Notes: generated by a model from the letters alone, not told the origin. A DNA stretch of 64,000 nt from Brevibacterium picturae (GCF_030453725.1 NZ_JAKDJU010000001.1:1-64000); one strand, 5' to 3'. Shown: positions 7,056 through 16,838, counted from the first letter of the stretch. Made by a program: numbers and translations.

Positions 7056-8108
7056 ATGTCCACCACCTTCTCCCCAGCCACGACCGCGCCCAGGGTCTCC
7101 GCTTCCGCCCCGCAGACATTCGACGATCCGCAACCGGCAGCATCCCATCGACTGCGCCGCGCCCTGTCCTTCGAGGTCATTCCCCCGCGGTCGGCGAAGC
7201 AGACCGCCAGGATGCCCGAGCTCCTGCGCTTTCTGGACTCGCTGAATCCGGACTACCTCGCCGTGACCTCCTCCGCGAAGAGCAACTGGCTGGAGGGCAC
7301 CGCCGACTTCATCGAGCACGTCACCGCTCGCACTTCTCTGCGCCCACTGGCCCATCTGGCATGCACCGCCGGCACGGAAGCCGAACTGCTGGACTGGATC
7401 GACCACCTGCTGAACGTCGGCGTGCGCGGTTTCCTCGCCCTCCGCGGAGACTTCCCCACCGGGGTCTCCACCGTCCCGGCCGACCACCTGCCCCACGCCG
7501 ATGCCCTCGTGCGTCTCCTGCGACAAGTCGAGCGCGACAACGTGGCGTGCCTGGCCGCCGGCCGTCTGGGGGTCGGCGTCGCCGCCTACCCCTCGGGGCA
7601 TCCCGAATCCACCGGCACCGAGGAAGATCTCGACGTCCTGGCGGCCAAACAGCGCAACGGTGCCGACTTCGCCATCACCCAGCTCTTCTTCGACCCCTTT
7701 GCCTATGCGCAACTGTGCATGCGGGCCGAGCATGCCGGGATCACGATCCCGATCATCCCCGGCATCCTGCCCATCACCGACCTCAGACGCCTGCACACGA
7801 TGGGCAGACTCTCCGGTCTCCCTGTCCCGGATCCTCTCCTCGCCCGCTTCGATCGGGCCCACGACGAGGCGAGCGCGCGCAGGATCGGCCTCGAGATCAC
7901 GGCCGAGCACACTGCCGCACTGCTTGAGCAGGGGGCACACGGCCTGCACTTCTACACGTTCAACGATCCGGCCACGACCCAGGACCTCCTCTCCGCGCTC
8001 GACGCAGCAGGGGTCAGTCTCACGTCATTCCAACCGTCACCACCACCTCGGCGGTGGCCGCCCTCACCGATTCCAACAACCGCAGAACAGAAGGAGACAC
8101 TGACATGA
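7056..8108 (+). CDS. metF: Methylenetetrahydrofolate reductase
   Basis: The 350-aa protein belongs to the MTHFR family and should reduce 5,10-methylene-THF to 5-methyl-THF using FAD. It has the TIM-barrel opening LSFEVIPPRS, PDYLAVTSSA, the folate/FAD strand LAHLACT, GVRGFLALRGD, ITQLFFDPFAY, PIIPGILPI and a closing GLHFYTFN. The N-terminus is about 30 residues longer than the E. coli enzyme and unstructured. The gene overlaps metE by four bases (ATGA at 8105-8108), so the 5-methyl-THF producer and consumer are translationally coupled. The 186-base upstream gap shows no riboswitch I recognise. Confidence 0.9.
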   Translation: MSTTFSPATTAPRVSASAPQTFDDPQPAASHRLRRALSFEVIPPRSAKQTARMPELLRFLDSLNPDYLAVTSSAKSNWLEGTADFIEHVTARTSLRPLAHLACTAGTEAELLDWIDHLLNVGVRGFLALRGDFPTGVSTVPADHLPHADALVRLLRQVERDNVACLAAGRLGVGVAAYPSGHPESTGTEEDLDVLAAKQRNGADFAITQLFFDPFAYAQLCMRAEHAGITIPIIPGILPITDLRRLHTMGRLSGLPVPDPLLARFDRAHDEASARRIGLEITAEHTAALLEQGAHGLHFYTFNDPATTQDLLSALDAAGVSLTSFQPSPPPRRWPPSPIPTTAEQKETLT

Positions 8109-10417
8109 CCAGCACATTTCCCACGGCCACCATCACCGGATACCCGCGCATCGGCCCGAAACGCGAGCAGAAGAAGGCTCTCGAGAGCTTCTGGGCAGGC
8201 CGCATCGACGCCGAGGTCTTCGCCCAGTCCGCACACACCCTGCGGCTGAGCACCTACCACCGCCTGCGGGAGCTGGGCCTGGACGAGGACTATTCGATCC
8301 CCGCTTCCTACAGCCACTACGACCATGTCCTCGACACCGCCCTGACCGTCGGGCTCATCGGCTCAGAGACGGCCGGCACCGACTTCGATCTCGACGAATA
8401 CTTCGCTCTGGCACGGGGCACAGCACAGCGGCCACCGCTGGAGATGACCAAATGGTTCGACACCAACTACCACTATCTGGTGCCCGAGATCGAGGATTCC
8501 ACCCGGTTCAGGGCCCACCCCCAACATCTGCTCTCCCTCGTGTCGGAGGCCCGCGCCGCCGGTCACACTATCCGGCCCGTCCTCGTCGGCCCCGTCACCC
8601 TGCTGGCCTTGGCGAAGACCGCTCCCGGCACGACCACCTCGGCGTTCGCACGTCTCGACGAGCTCACGGCCGTCTACCGCGACGTCATCAGCATCCTCGC
8701 CGCGGCCGGCGTCGACTGGGTCCAGCTGGACGAACCGGCGCTCGTCACCGACTTCACCGAGCACACCGATGAGCAGCTCGCCGAGGCGGCCTCCCGCGTT
8801 TACACCTCCCTGGCCGGGGCGAGCACCCACCCGCAGATCCTGGTCACGGCTCCGTACGGGAGCCTGCGCGCAGGGCTGCCCGCGCTGGCGCATTCGGGCA
8901 TCGATGCACTCGGCGTGGATGTCTCCGCAGCCACCCGTGCGATCGATCCCAGTTATGTGGACCGCATCGCCGCCGAGGTCCCCGCCCCGGTCCACCTCGT
9001 CGCCGGTGTCATCGACGGACGCAACGTCTGGGCCGATGACCTGCGCTCCAGCTTGGCCGTCTTAGGCGATTTCGGTCGCGACTCTCTCAGCGCCTCTACC
9101 TCGACCTCGCTGCTCCACGTTCCCCACACCGTGTCCGGCGAAACGAGTCTGCCTGTCGACGTCGCCTCCTGGCTGTCCTTCGCCGAGGAGAAGGTCACCG
9201 AGGTGGCCGCCCTGGCAACCGCTCTGGAGAAAGGCGCAGAGTCCTGTGCGGAGGCCTTCGCCCGTGCCGATCGTGCGAAGCGCACTCGCACGGAATCCGC
9301 CCGAGTCCACAGCGCCGAGGTGGCCGCCCGCACCGCTGCCGTGTCCGGAGACGACGGCCTCCGCATCGACTTCGCGACCCGCGCCGTCGCCCAATCGTCA
9401 CTCGATGTCCCCCGTCTGCCGACCACGACGATCGGTTCGTTCCCACAGACCGCCGAGGTCCGCCGCGCCCGCGCGGACCATCGCGGCGGCCGACTCGATG
9501 CCGGGGAATACTCTGCTGCGATGAGAGTCGAGATCGACCGTGTGGTCGAGCTGCAGGAGGAACTGGGCTTGGACGTCATCGTCCACGGAGAGCCTGAGCG
9601 CAACGACATGGTCCAGTACTTCGCGGAGAACCTCGACGGATTCGCCACCACGGACAACGGCTGGGTCCAGTCCTATGGCTCCCGGTGCACCCGTCCGCCG
9701 ATCCTCTTCGGAGATGTCTCACGGCCCGAGGCCTTCACCGTCGAATGGTCGACCTATGCGGCCACGCGGACCCAGCGTCCGGTCAAGGGGATGCTCACCG
9801 GGCCGGTGACGATCCTCGCCTGGTCCTTCGTCCGCGATGATGTGCCTTTGGCCCAGTCGGCCGATCAGATCGCCCTGGCCCTTGCCGATGAGGTCGCCGA
9901 TCTCGAGGCGGCCGGCATCTCAATCATTCAGGTCGATGAACCGGCGCTGCGTGAGCTCCTCCCCCTGCGCGACGATGATCGGCCCGACTACCTCGAGTGG
10001 TCCGTGAGGTCATTCCGGTTGGTCAACGCCAAGGTCGATCCGAGCACGCAGATCCACACGCACCTGTGCTATTCGGAGTTCGGCCAGATCATCGAGGCGA
10101 TCAATGCACTCGATGCCGATGTCACGAGCATCGAGGCGGCCCGATCACGGATGGAGGTGCTCGCCGATATCGCCGACTTCGATTTCACTCGCGGCATCGG
10201 GCCGGGAATCTACGACATCCACTCGCCCCGCGTGCCCACGGTCGTGGAACTCACTGAGCTCATCGAGGCCGCATTGGTCGATGTCGGCGCCGATCGCCTG
10301 TGGATCAACCCCGACTGCGGACTGAAGACCCGGGGCTACGCCGAGGTGAGGCGGGCCCTGGCCAATCTGGTGGCCGCACGAGACGCTGTGCTGGCCGCGG
10401 AGCATGTGCCGGCCTGA
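8105..10417 (+). CDS. metE: Cobalamin-independent methionine synthase
   Basis: The 770-aa protein transfers the methyl group of 5-methyl-THF polyglutamate to homocysteine to give methionine. The N-terminal barrel opens [21 protein letters not shown]. The C-terminal barrel carries the zinc ligands: HTHLCYSEF (His and Cys), the Glu of [10 protein letters not shown] and the Cys of [11 protein letters not shown]. The N-terminal half shows the usual degenerate repeat of the C-terminal half. ATG 8105 overlaps the metF stop and follows AGAAGGAGACACTGAC. A GC-rich inverted repeat follows the gene. Confidence 0.97.
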   Translation: MTSTFPTATITGYPRIGPKREQKKALESFWAGRIDAEVFAQSAHTLRLSTYHRLRELGLDEDYSIPASYSHYDHVLDTALTVGLIGSETAGTDFDLDEYFALARGTAQRPPLEMTKWFDTNYHYLVPEIEDSTRFRAHPQHLLSLVSEARAAGHTIRPVLVGPVTLLALAKTAPGTTTSAFARLDELTAVYRDVISILAAAGVDWVQLDEPALVTDFTEHTDEQLAEAASRVYTSLAGASTHPQILVTAPYGSLRAGLPALAHSGIDALGVDVSAATRAIDPSYVDRIAAEVPAPVHLVAGVIDGRNVWADDLRSSLAVLGDFGRDSLSASTSTSLLHVPHTVSGETSLPVDVASWLSFAEEKVTEVAALATALEKGAESCAEAFARADRAKRTRTESARVHSAEVAARTAAVSGDDGLRIDFATRAVAQSSLDVPRLPTTTIGSFPQTAEVRRARADHRGGRLDAGEYSAAMRVEIDRVVELQEELGLDVIVHGEPERNDMVQYFAENLDGFATTDNGWVQSYGSRCTRPPILFGDVSRPEAFTVEWSTYAATRTQRPVKGMLTGPVTILAWSFVRDDVPLAQSADQIALALADEVADLEAAGISIIQVDEPALRELLPLRDDDRPDYLEWSVRSFRLVNAKVDPSTQIHTHLCYSEFGQIIEAINALDADVTSIEAARSRMEVLADIADFDFTRGIGPGIYDIHSPRVPTVVELTELIEAALVDVGADRLWINPDCGLKTRGYAEVRRALANLVAARDAVLAAEHVPA

Positions 10418-10429
10418 CGGCTGCAGATT

Positions 10430-10476
10430 CCCGCGGGCCACGAGGCAGCATCCGGGCTCACGCCCCGGCCCGCGGG
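10430..10476. terminator. GC-rich inverted repeat between metE and tetR gene
   Basis: CCCGCGGGCC (10430-10439) pairs perfectly with GGCCCGCGGG (10467-10476). It stands between convergent genes, so it could stop transcripts from both sides. No T run is present, and the 27-base loop can form a small inner hairpin. Confidence 0.45.
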
Positions 10477-10477
10477 C

Positions 10478-11089
10478 TCACCGCGTATACGTCGACCACA
10501 TCGCTCTCTGCGAGAAGTCGGCGATGCGCAGCAGTTCATCACGCCCGACGCCGCGGTTCGATTGAGCGGACACGCCCTGCCAAATCGTCTGCACGAAACC
10601 GGTGACGACCTCGGCGTCGGTTCCGCCCAGGATCTCGCCCTCATCGATCGCTCGGCGGATCCGGGCCCGGAGAAGGCGCTCGTTGCGCATCAGCATGGTC
10701 GACACGTCCCCGCGCGCCTTCCTCGTCGCGGGGCTGGCGGCCATCGCTGCGCTGGTGATGAGACAACCGGGGTGTGAGTCGGCGGGCTGAGTGATTTCGA
10801 TGATCAGTTCTCTCAGCAGCTCATCGATGGCAATTCCGATGGACTGCGCCGCCAGCGCCTTCTCATAGATGTCCGTGTACCGCCGGACGTAGAACGAAAC
10901 GGATTCCTCGAACACGCCTGCCTTGCTGCCGAAGGCCGAATACAGACTCGAAGTCGAGACGCCGATCGCCGAGGTCAGATCCCGGGTCGAGGTTCCGCTG
11001 TAGCCACGACGCCAGAACAGTCGCGCGGCCTCGAGCACGGCCGCGTCCCGATCGAATTCGGGAGGTCGCCCACGGGTGTTCACGTCCAT
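10478..11089 (-). CDS. TetR-family transcriptional regulator
   Basis: The product is 203 aa from ATG 11089 (MDVNTRGRPPEFDRDAAVLE). The N-terminal TetR HTH includes TSTRDLTSAIGVSTSSLYSAFGSK. The C-terminal ligand-binding helices have a Cys in HPGCLITSAA, a pattern common in AcrR/YxaF-like members. A TATCAT -10 box (11096-11101) ends six bases before ATG, suggesting leaderless expression; a longer form starting at 11116 is possible. No divergent neighbour is present, so the target gene is not evident. Confidence 0.88.
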   Translation of the reverse strand: MDVNTRGRPPEFDRDAAVLEAARLFWRRGYSGTSTRDLTSAIGVSTSSLYSAFGSKAGVFEESVSFYVRRYTDIYEKALAAQSIGIAIDELLRELIIEITQPADSHPGCLITSAAMAASPATRKARGDVSTMLMRNERLLRARIRRAIDEGEILGGTDAEVVTGFVQTIWQGVSAQSNRGVGRDELLRIADFSQRAMWSTYTR

Positions 11090-11160
11090 TCTCCGATGAT
11101 AGATCAGCTGCTCCACAATGAGATCTGGAGCAGACGATCCACAAGAGGCTCCGGACTCGT

Positions 11161-12075
11161 TCAGGCCAGCGCCACCGGTATGTAGTAGAGACCCTTCGAG
11201 TCCTCTTCGACGGTGGCGCGCAGACGGTCATCAACACTGACGAAGTCGTTGACCTTGATCGTGCCCTTGGAGTCACTGAGCTTGCGAACGGCAAAGGCGG
11301 GAATGAGACCCTGACGGCCATCCCCGTCGACGGCCAGAGCGTACTTCGGACCTGTGGCCCTCACCTTGACCTCGATGGTGTCGTCGGTAGCGGTGAGCAC
11401 ATCGGTGTCCAGGTCGGGATTCGTCAGCGCAGAGAGCTCGACCGCGAGGGTATCGGCCATATCATCGACCGTCGCGAGCATGTTGGCCATGGCGCGGGCG
11501 AACTCACCATGCAGCTCACTGGGCTTCATCGCCGCCCCCGGTTTGTACATGTCCTCGTGGGTCAGCTCACCCCAGGCGTCCTGGAGCCTGGTCTTGACCT
11601 GGATCTCCGCGAAGACCGGGTCACCCTGGTCGGAGGGAATCTGCAGGGTCACGTGGCAGGCCCGGTAACCGCTGGGCTTGGGCGGGTCGACGTAGTTCTT
11701 CTGCTCGATGAGGACGAAGGCACCGAGCTGCTGCGGATCCCTGAGAGAGTCATACATCATCTTCTGGTCGCGCGGCGATTTGCACAGCACCTTCACTCCG
11801 ACGATGTCGCGGATGTGATCCTCCACGTCGCGAGGAGTCGAAACCCGCAGCTGCGGATCATCGGCCGACTTCTCGACGAGCTTCGCCAAGGTGCGGGCCG
11901 GATCCTTGATGCGATGCCCATCGACGTCCAGGCGGGAGACGTCTTTGTCCTTGAGAAGTCCCTTCTGCTGCTGCTTGAGCCAGTGCTTGATCCGCACTGC
12001 GGCAGATTCCCAGGCGTCACGCCGTTGCGCATAAGCCTGCGAGACCACTTCTCTCATTGCCGAATCCGGGCTCAC
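11161..12075 (-). CDS. RelA/SpoT-domain small alarmone synthetase-like protein
   Basis: The 304-aa product starts at GTG 12075, chosen because GAGGAGG lies a few bases upstream. The synthetase fold motifs are present: HRIKDPARTLAKLVEK, DIVGVKVLC, KPSGYRACHVTLQI and FAEIQVKTRLQDAWGELTHEDMY. These match the (p)ppGpp synthetase consensus (GYRSxH, EIQxRT, AxxxHxxxYK). There is no HD hydrolase, TGS or ACT domain, so it resembles small alarmone synthetases. However, it carries an additional roughly 100-residue C-terminal region with an apparent beta-rich fold (TIEVKVRATGPKYALAVDGD). Activity is likely but unproven. It is downstream of fprA on the same strand. Confidence 0.8.
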   Translation of the reverse strand: MSPDSAMREVVSQAYAQRRDAWESAAVRIKHWLKQQQKGLLKDKDVSRLDVDGHRIKDPARTLAKLVEKSADDPQLRVSTPRDVEDHIRDIVGVKVLCKSPRDQKMMYDSLRDPQQLGAFVLIEQKNYVDPPKPSGYRACHVTLQIPSDQGDPVFAEIQVKTRLQDAWGELTHEDMYKPGAAMKPSELHGEFARAMANMLATVDDMADTLAVELSALTNPDLDTDVLTATDDTIEVKVRATGPKYALAVDGDGRQGLIPAFAVRKLSDSKGTIKVNDFVSVDDRLRATVEEDSKGLYYIPVALA

Positions 12076-12174
12076 CGTACCTCCTCTGCCGCAGGGCTCA
12101 TCACTGCACCCATCAAACCACGAGCGCGCCACCGATACAGTGACGCGCTCGCAGATTTCGGCGTTGAGTTGAGG

Positions 12175-13593
12175 TCAGTGCCCCGATGCGGGCTGGCCGG
12201 CCACTTCCGTCTGGAGGTGGCTGCGAGCCTCGGCGAGCATCCCCTCGCGCGTCGCCAGCTTCACACGCTCACGCCCCTCGGCCTCACCGAGAGCCTTCTC
12301 GGCTGTCTCCACCCGGTGGTAACCCTCCCAATCGACGTAATCGACGCCCTTTGCCTCGAACAATTCGACAATCGCGTTGTCATCCGGATACACCGGTTCG
12401 GTCAGCACACCCGCGGCCCGGTCATCGAGGATGTGCCCGATCGTCTCGAGGGCATCACCCTTCGTATGCCCGATGAGTCCGACAGGACCACGCTTGATCC
12501 AACCGGTCGCGTACACACCCTGAACCACGTCAGCCTCGCCAGAAGCCTTCTGATCATCGGCATCGACGACCCGGCCCTCATGGTTCGGAATGACTCCCCT
12601 ACCCGAGTCAAAGGGCAACTGCGGCAACGCAGTCCCCGCATAGCCGACGGCCCGATACACAGCACCGAACTCCCAATCGTGGAAAGTCCCAGTCCCGACA
12701 ACGCCGCCAGCACCGTCGAGCTCCTGACGCTCAGTACGCAGACCCGTGACTCGATCCTCACCGAGGATGGCAACCGGGGCATGCAGAAAGTGCAGGTGCA
12801 GACGGCGCTTGGCCCCCACCGGCTCACGCATCGTGAAATCGGTCAACGTCTTCGCAACCTGCTTGGTCTGGTTGCTCGACTCGATCGCGGCCAACGACCC
12901 ATCATCGAACTCGAAGTCCTCAGGATAGACAACAATGTCAACATCCTTGACATGCCCAAGCTCACGCAACTCCAAAGGCGTGAACTTCGCCTGCGCCGGA
13001 CCACGCCTGCCGAACACATGCACATCCGTGACCTTCGAATCCTTCAACCCCTCATACACATGATCAGGGATCTCGGTCGTGTGCATATCATCGGGCTGCT
13101 TGGCCAACACACGAGCCACATCGAGAGCAACATTCCCATTGCCGATGACAGCAACCTGCTCAGCATCCAACGGCCACGACTGACCCACATCCGGATGCGA
13201 GTCATACCAATTGACGAAGTCCGCAGCACCATACGACCCCGGCAGATCCACACCAGGAAGACTCAACGAAGCATCAATGAAGCAGCCGGTGGAGAAGATC
13301 ACCGCATCATAGCGGTCCGTCAATTCCCCCAGGCTGATATCGGCACCGTACTCGACATTCGAGAACAGACGAATATCTCCCCGGTCGAGGACCTTGATCA
13401 AAGCGTTGATGATGCCCTTGATCCGCGGATGATCCGGAGCCACCCCATAACGGACCAACCCGAACGGAGTCGGCAACCGCTCGAAGAGATCGATGCTGAT
13501 CTCGAAGTCACGCTCGGCCTTGGTCAACAGATCAGCCGCATAGATGCCGGCAGGACCGGCACCGATGATGGCCACACGGAAGGGACGCGTCAT
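12175..13593 (-). CDS. fprA: Ferredoxin-NADP+ reductase, FprA/adrenodoxin-reductase type
   Basis: The 472-aa flavoprotein passes electrons between NADPH and ferredoxin. The FAD-binding Rossmann motif is GAGPAGIYAADLL near the N-terminus, followed by ERLPTPFGLVRYGVAPDHP, the family hallmark. The NADPH-binding motif is GNGNVALDVARVL, and the C-terminal FAD contact is YATGWIKRGPVGLIGHTKGDA. ATG 13593 is chosen because GAGAGG is seven bases upstream. The gene is divergent from rarD. Its strongly C-ending codons leave a long open frame on the opposite strand, which is not a gene. Confidence 0.93.
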   Translation of the reverse strand: MTRPFRVAIIGAGPAGIYAADLLTKAERDFEISIDLFERLPTPFGLVRYGVAPDHPRIKGIINALIKVLDRGDIRLFSNVEYGADISLGELTDRYDAVIFSTGCFIDASLSLPGVDLPGSYGAADFVNWYDSHPDVGQSWPLDAEQVAVIGNGNVALDVARVLAKQPDDMHTTEIPDHVYEGLKDSKVTDVHVFGRRGPAQAKFTPLELRELGHVKDVDIVVYPEDFEFDDGSLAAIESSNQTKQVAKTLTDFTMREPVGAKRRLHLHFLHAPVAILGEDRVTGLRTERQELDGAGGVVGTGTFHDWEFGAVYRAVGYAGTALPQLPFDSGRGVIPNHEGRVVDADDQKASGEADVVQGVYATGWIKRGPVGLIGHTKGDALETIGHILDDRAAGVLTEPVYPDDNAIVELFEAKGVDYVDWEGYHRVETAEKALGEAEGRERVKLATREGMLAEARSHLQTEVAGQPASGH

Positions 13594-13720
13594 TCTCACA
13601 CCTCTCTAGTAAGTCATCTCCAATTGTATCGGCAATGAAGGACCTCCTAACAAACACGTGACGAAACTCGCATTCCCATCCCACCTGTCAGACCGGGGCG
13701 GAATCCAGCCGCGACATCAT

Positions 13721-13735
13721 TAGACTCTGCATGTG
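13721..13735 (+). promoter_or_regulatory. Leaderless promoter of rarD
   Basis: A TAGACT -10 box (13721-13726) is followed by six bases and then the GTG start at 13733, with no ribosome binding site. This both defines the start codon and predicts a leaderless mRNA. Confidence 0.6.
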
Positions 13736-14647
13736 AGCCCAGATCCGACCCCAGACATGAACGCCATTCGCAGATCCGGACTGGTCAACGGCCTCTCCGC
13801 CTACCTGCTGTGGGGTCTCATCCCACTCCTCTTCGCTGCCGCCGCCCCGACCGGAGCCCTCGAACTCGTGTCGCATCGCGTCATCTGGTCGCTGCTCTTC
13901 TGTGTCATCCTCCTGTCCTTCACCGGAGGCTTCGAACGCACGTGGCAGGTCGTCCGCTCCGGTCGCACGTTCTGGCTGCTGGCCTTGGCCGCTGTCCTCA
14001 TCGCCATCAATTGGACGGCGTTCGTCTATGGGGTCGAAACCGGCCACCTCGTCGAGGTGTCACTGGGCTATTACCTCAATCCCCTGATCTCCATCGGCCT
14101 GGGTGTCATCTTCCTCGGCGAGAAGCTGCGCCCCCTGCAGTGGACCGCCGCCGGGTTCGGGCTGCTCGCCGTCATCATCGTCGGCGTCGGCCTGGGCCGC
14201 ATGCCGTACCTCTCATTCACGGTGGCCCTGTCCTTCGGGCTCTACGGACTGGTGAAGAACAAGGTGGGCAATCGAGTCGGTGCCCTGGAGGGAATGACCG
14301 TCGAGTCCGCCGTGCTGGCCGTACCCAGCGCCATCTTCCTCCTCGCCCTCGGAGCGCAGGGGCTGTCCACATTCACCGGGTTCGGGGCCAGTCACGTCAT
14401 CATCATCCTCGTCACTGGTCCGGCAACCGCGATTCCCCTGATCCTCTTCAGCGCGGCGGCCAGGAGGATCCCCCTGTCCTGGGTGGGCATGCTGCAGTAC
14501 ATCACTCCGACGATGCAGTTCATCACCGGCGTGTTCATTCTCGGAGAGATGATGTCGACCACGCGCTGGGTCGGCTTCTTCGTCATCTGGATCGCGGTGC
14601 TTCTGCTCTGCATCGACCTCGTCCGCCAGAGTCGCCGCAAGCTGTAG
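13733..14647 (+). CDS. rarD: RarD-type EamA-family transporter
   Basis: The 304-aa membrane protein has about ten transmembrane helices in two EamA repeats. It opens RSGLVNGLSAYLLWGLIPLL and has the RarD hallmark ALELVSHRVIWSLLF. Later motifs are NWTAFVYGVETGHLVEVSLG, YYLNPLISIGLGVIFLGEKL, and, in the second half, LSWVGMLQYITPTMQF. RarD proteins are predicted drug/metabolite exporters; the substrate is unknown. Start GTG 13733 is supported by the adjacent -10 box. Confidence 0.9.
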   Translation: MSPDPTPDMNAIRRSGLVNGLSAYLLWGLIPLLFAAAAPTGALELVSHRVIWSLLFCVILLSFTGGFERTWQVVRSGRTFWLLALAAVLIAINWTAFVYGVETGHLVEVSLGYYLNPLISIGLGVIFLGEKLRPLQWTAAGFGLLAVIIVGVGLGRMPYLSFTVALSFGLYGLVKNKVGNRVGALEGMTVESAVLAVPSAIFLLALGAQGLSTFTGFGASHVIIILVTGPATAIPLILFSAAARRIPLSWVGMLQYITPTMQFITGVFILGEMMSTTRWVGFFVIWIAVLLLCIDLVRQSRRKL

Positions 14648-14702
14648 CTGCTCCAGCTGCGCAATCTGCAGCCACTCCAGCGGAAGTCCCTCACATGATC
14701 TC

Positions 14703-14748
14703 TTGACACGACTCTCGCTTCCATGGTTAGTTGGTTGAGTAACTAACC
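14703..14748 (+). promoter_or_regulatory. Promoter and palindromic operator of the GntR/ABC operon
   Basis: A perfect inverted repeat GGTTAGTT (14725-14732) / AACTAACC (14741-14748) with an eight-base spacer follows a TTGACA -35 (14703-14708). The best -10, TTAGTT at 14727-14732, lies inside the left arm, so a bound repressor would block it. YtrA-type GntR proteins usually repress their own operon from such a site; the GntR protein encoded just downstream is the likely ligand. Confidence 0.75.
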
Positions 14749-14766
14749 AACACACATGGAGCTGAT

Positions 14767-15168
14767 GTGATCGACGAAGCCAAGCCACTGTTCGCGCAGA
14801 TCGCCGAGCAGGTCGAAGACTCGATCATCAATGGCACCCTGCCGGAGATGTCTCGAGCACCATCGACGAACGAGCTCTCCAGCTTCTACTCGATCAACCC
14901 CGCGACTGCGGCCAAGGGAGTCAACCAGCTCGTGGCCAAGGGAGTTCTGGAGAAGAGGCGCGGGATTGGAATGTTCGTGAAGGAAGGAGCCCGAACATTG
15001 CTCATCAACGAATACAGGACCGCCTTCTCCGAGAACTTCATCGCGCCACTCCTCTCCGAAGCGAGCCGGCTGGGACTTGACCACGATGACGTCATCACGC
15101 TCATCGCAGAACGATCTGCTGAACTCAGCGCTTCCCCCACCATGGATACAACCGCCACGAAGGGATGA
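14767..15168 (+). CDS. GntR-family regulator, YtrA subfamily
   Basis: The product is 133 aa. The winged-helix DNA-binding domain covers about residues 8-75 (PLFAQIAEQVEDSIINGTLP, then STNELSSFYSINPATAAKGV and LEKRRGIGMFV). Only a short C-terminal helical tail follows, typical of the YtrA class that regulates ABC transporters. The start is GTG 14767 with GGAGCTGAT just ahead; the ATG two bases earlier runs straight into a stop. It is the first gene of a three-gene operon with the ABC ATPase and permease. Confidence 0.9.
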   Translation: MIDEAKPLFAQIAEQVEDSIINGTLPEMSRAPSTNELSSFYSINPATAAKGVNQLVAKGVLEKRRGIGMFVKEGARTLLINEYRTAFSENFIAPLLSEASRLGLDHDDVITLIAERSAELSASPTMDTTATKG

Positions 15169-15171
15169 AAG

Positions 15172-16098
15172 ATGACTTCTGTCATCGAGGTGCGCAACCT
15201 CACGAAGCAGTACAAGCACACAACTGCGCTCGAGGACATCAACCTGTCGATCGAAAAAGACTCGATCTACGGCCTTCTGGGCCGCAACGGTGCCGGCAAG
15301 ACGACACTGATGTCGATCCTCACAGCACAGGGCTTCGCCACCAGCGGTGAAGTTGAGGTCTTCGGTGAGCACCCCTATGAGAATGCCCGCGTTCTCAATC
15401 GCATGTGCTTCGTACGGGAGAGCCAGAAATATCCTGAGGACGCCACCGCGAAGCACGCAATCGCCACCGCTCGCCTCTTCTTCCCCCGCTGGGACCAATC
15501 ATTCGCAGAGGAACTCGTCGACGACTTCCGTCTTCCGATGAAGACTGCGATCAAGAAGCTGTCCCGAGGCCAGCAGTCGGCAGTCGGAGTCATCATCGGT
15601 CTGGCGTCCCGGGCAGAAATCACGTTCTTCGATGAGCCTTATCTCGGCTTCGACGCCGTGGCTCGACAGATGTTCTACGACCACCTCATCGCCGACTATG
15701 CGCAGTGCCCACGAACAATTGTGCTCTCGAGTCATCTCATTGATGAGGTGGCAAACCTGCTCGAGAATGTCATCGTCATCGACCGCGGCCGGATCATCAT
15801 GGATGAGTCCACGGAAGAGGCGCGCACACGTGCGGTCAACATCGTCGGAGACGCTGATTCGGTTCAACGTCTCGTCGCCGGCAGAGAGGTCATCCACCGT
15901 GAAGCGCTGGGACGTGTGTCGTCGGTGACGATCCTCGGTCAGCTCTCCGACGTCGATCGTGAGTTCATCGCGGACGCCAATCTGGACCTCACTCCGGTAT
16001 CGCTCCAGCAGCTCATCGTGCGCACCACTCAAGCAGGTGCCGACCCCTCACAAGACGGTACGAGCACCGACACTGATGTCAGGAGTCTTCAGTCATGA
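15172..16098 (+). CDS. ABC transporter ATP-binding protein
   Basis: The 308-aa protein has Walker A GRNGAGKT (37-44), a Q-loop region FVRESQKYPED, the signature LSRGQ (130-134), Walker B ITFFDEP (150-156) and switch His 188. It resembles YtrB/CcmA-type ATPases of exporters linked to cell-envelope stress. A C-terminal extension of about 90 residues (from 215) is likely regulatory. It starts four bases after the GntR stop and overlaps the permease gene by four bases (ATGA). It is cytoplasmic and pairs with the following permease. Confidence 0.92.
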   Translation: MTSVIEVRNLTKQYKHTTALEDINLSIEKDSIYGLLGRNGAGKTTLMSILTAQGFATSGEVEVFGEHPYENARVLNRMCFVRESQKYPEDATAKHAIATARLFFPRWDQSFAEELVDDFRLPMKTAIKKLSRGQQSAVGVIIGLASRAEITFFDEPYLGFDAVARQMFYDHLIADYAQCPRTIVLSSHLIDEVANLLENVIVIDRGRIIMDESTEEARTRAVNIVGDADSVQRLVAGREVIHREALGRVSSVTILGQLSDVDREFIADANLDLTPVSLQQLIVRTTQAGADPSQDGTSTDTDVRSLQS

Positions 16099-16838
16099 CC
16101 ACCACAGCAGAAGCACCCGGCAATCAGACCTCGACTCAACCGAAGAGTCGAATACTCGGTGTCGTCAGGCTCCATTTCATGAACACTCAGACCTTCGTCT
16201 GGGTACCCGTCATCGTGCTCTGCGGAGTCTGGCTGATCACGCTGCTGATCTATTGGATCATCTCCGCCTCCGGAGCCGAAGGACCGATGTACAGCGGTGG
16301 ATCTCAGGCACCTCTGTGGTACTTCGCCGTGGTCGGAACGCAGGCAATGAATCTGACCTTCTACTTCTCGCAGGCGATGAGCCTCACTCGACGCGAGTTC
16401 TATCTCGGATCGCTGACCGCAGCAACCATCAGCGCCGTGGCAATATCCACCGTCTTCGTGCTCCTTGGGCTCATCGAACAGGCCACCCATGGCTATGGCA
16501 TCAACGGGTACTTCGCCTACTTCCCCTGGGTGTGGGCGGGTGGGCCGTTCGCAGCGGGGCTGACCTACTTCGTCCTCACGATGCTCATGTTCATCCTCGG
16601 CTTCTGGTTCGCCATTGTGCTCAAACGCTTCGGAACTCTCATCCTCATCACCACGCTGCTCGTCATCGCCCTCGTCCTGCTGGGCGGTGCCGCACTCATC
16701 AGCCTCAACGGAGCCTGGCTCGAGGTCTGGATGTGGGTCCTCGAGACACAGTGCATAGGACTGACACTGTGGGCCCTGGGATTCTGCGTAGTCTTCGCCG
16801 CCGGTTCGTATCTGACTCTGCGACGGCTGACGGCCTGA
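16095..16838 (+). CDS. ABC transporter permease
   Basis: The 247-aa product has six predicted membrane helices, starting near WVPVIVLCGVWLITLLIYW and ending in a helix before YLTLRRLTA. A MSLTRREFYLGS motif between helices 2 and 3 is typical of ABC-2-like permeases such as those in Ytr- and Bcr-type systems. Transport direction and substrate are unknown; the neighbours suggest export or envelope-stress sensing. The start overlaps the ATPase stop by four bases. Confidence 0.85.
   Translation: MTTTAEAPGNQTSTQPKSRILGVVRLHFMNTQTFVWVPVIVLCGVWLITLLIYWIISASGAEGPMYSGGSQAPLWYFAVVGTQAMNLTFYFSQAMSLTRREFYLGSLTAATISAVAISTVFVLLGLIEQATHGYGINGYFAYFPWVWAGGPFAAGLTYFVLTMLMFILGFWFAIVLKRFGTLILITTLLVIALVLLGGAALISLNGAWLEVWMWVLETQCIGLTLWALGFCVVFAAGSYLTLRRLTA

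Noticed and set aside
11509..13638. A 709-codon open frame on the plus strand opposite the alarmone synthetase and fprA
   Set aside because: It is antisense to two clear genes, has no start signals and reads as Arg/His/Asp-rich sequence without domains. Strong third-position C bias in fprA explains its openness.
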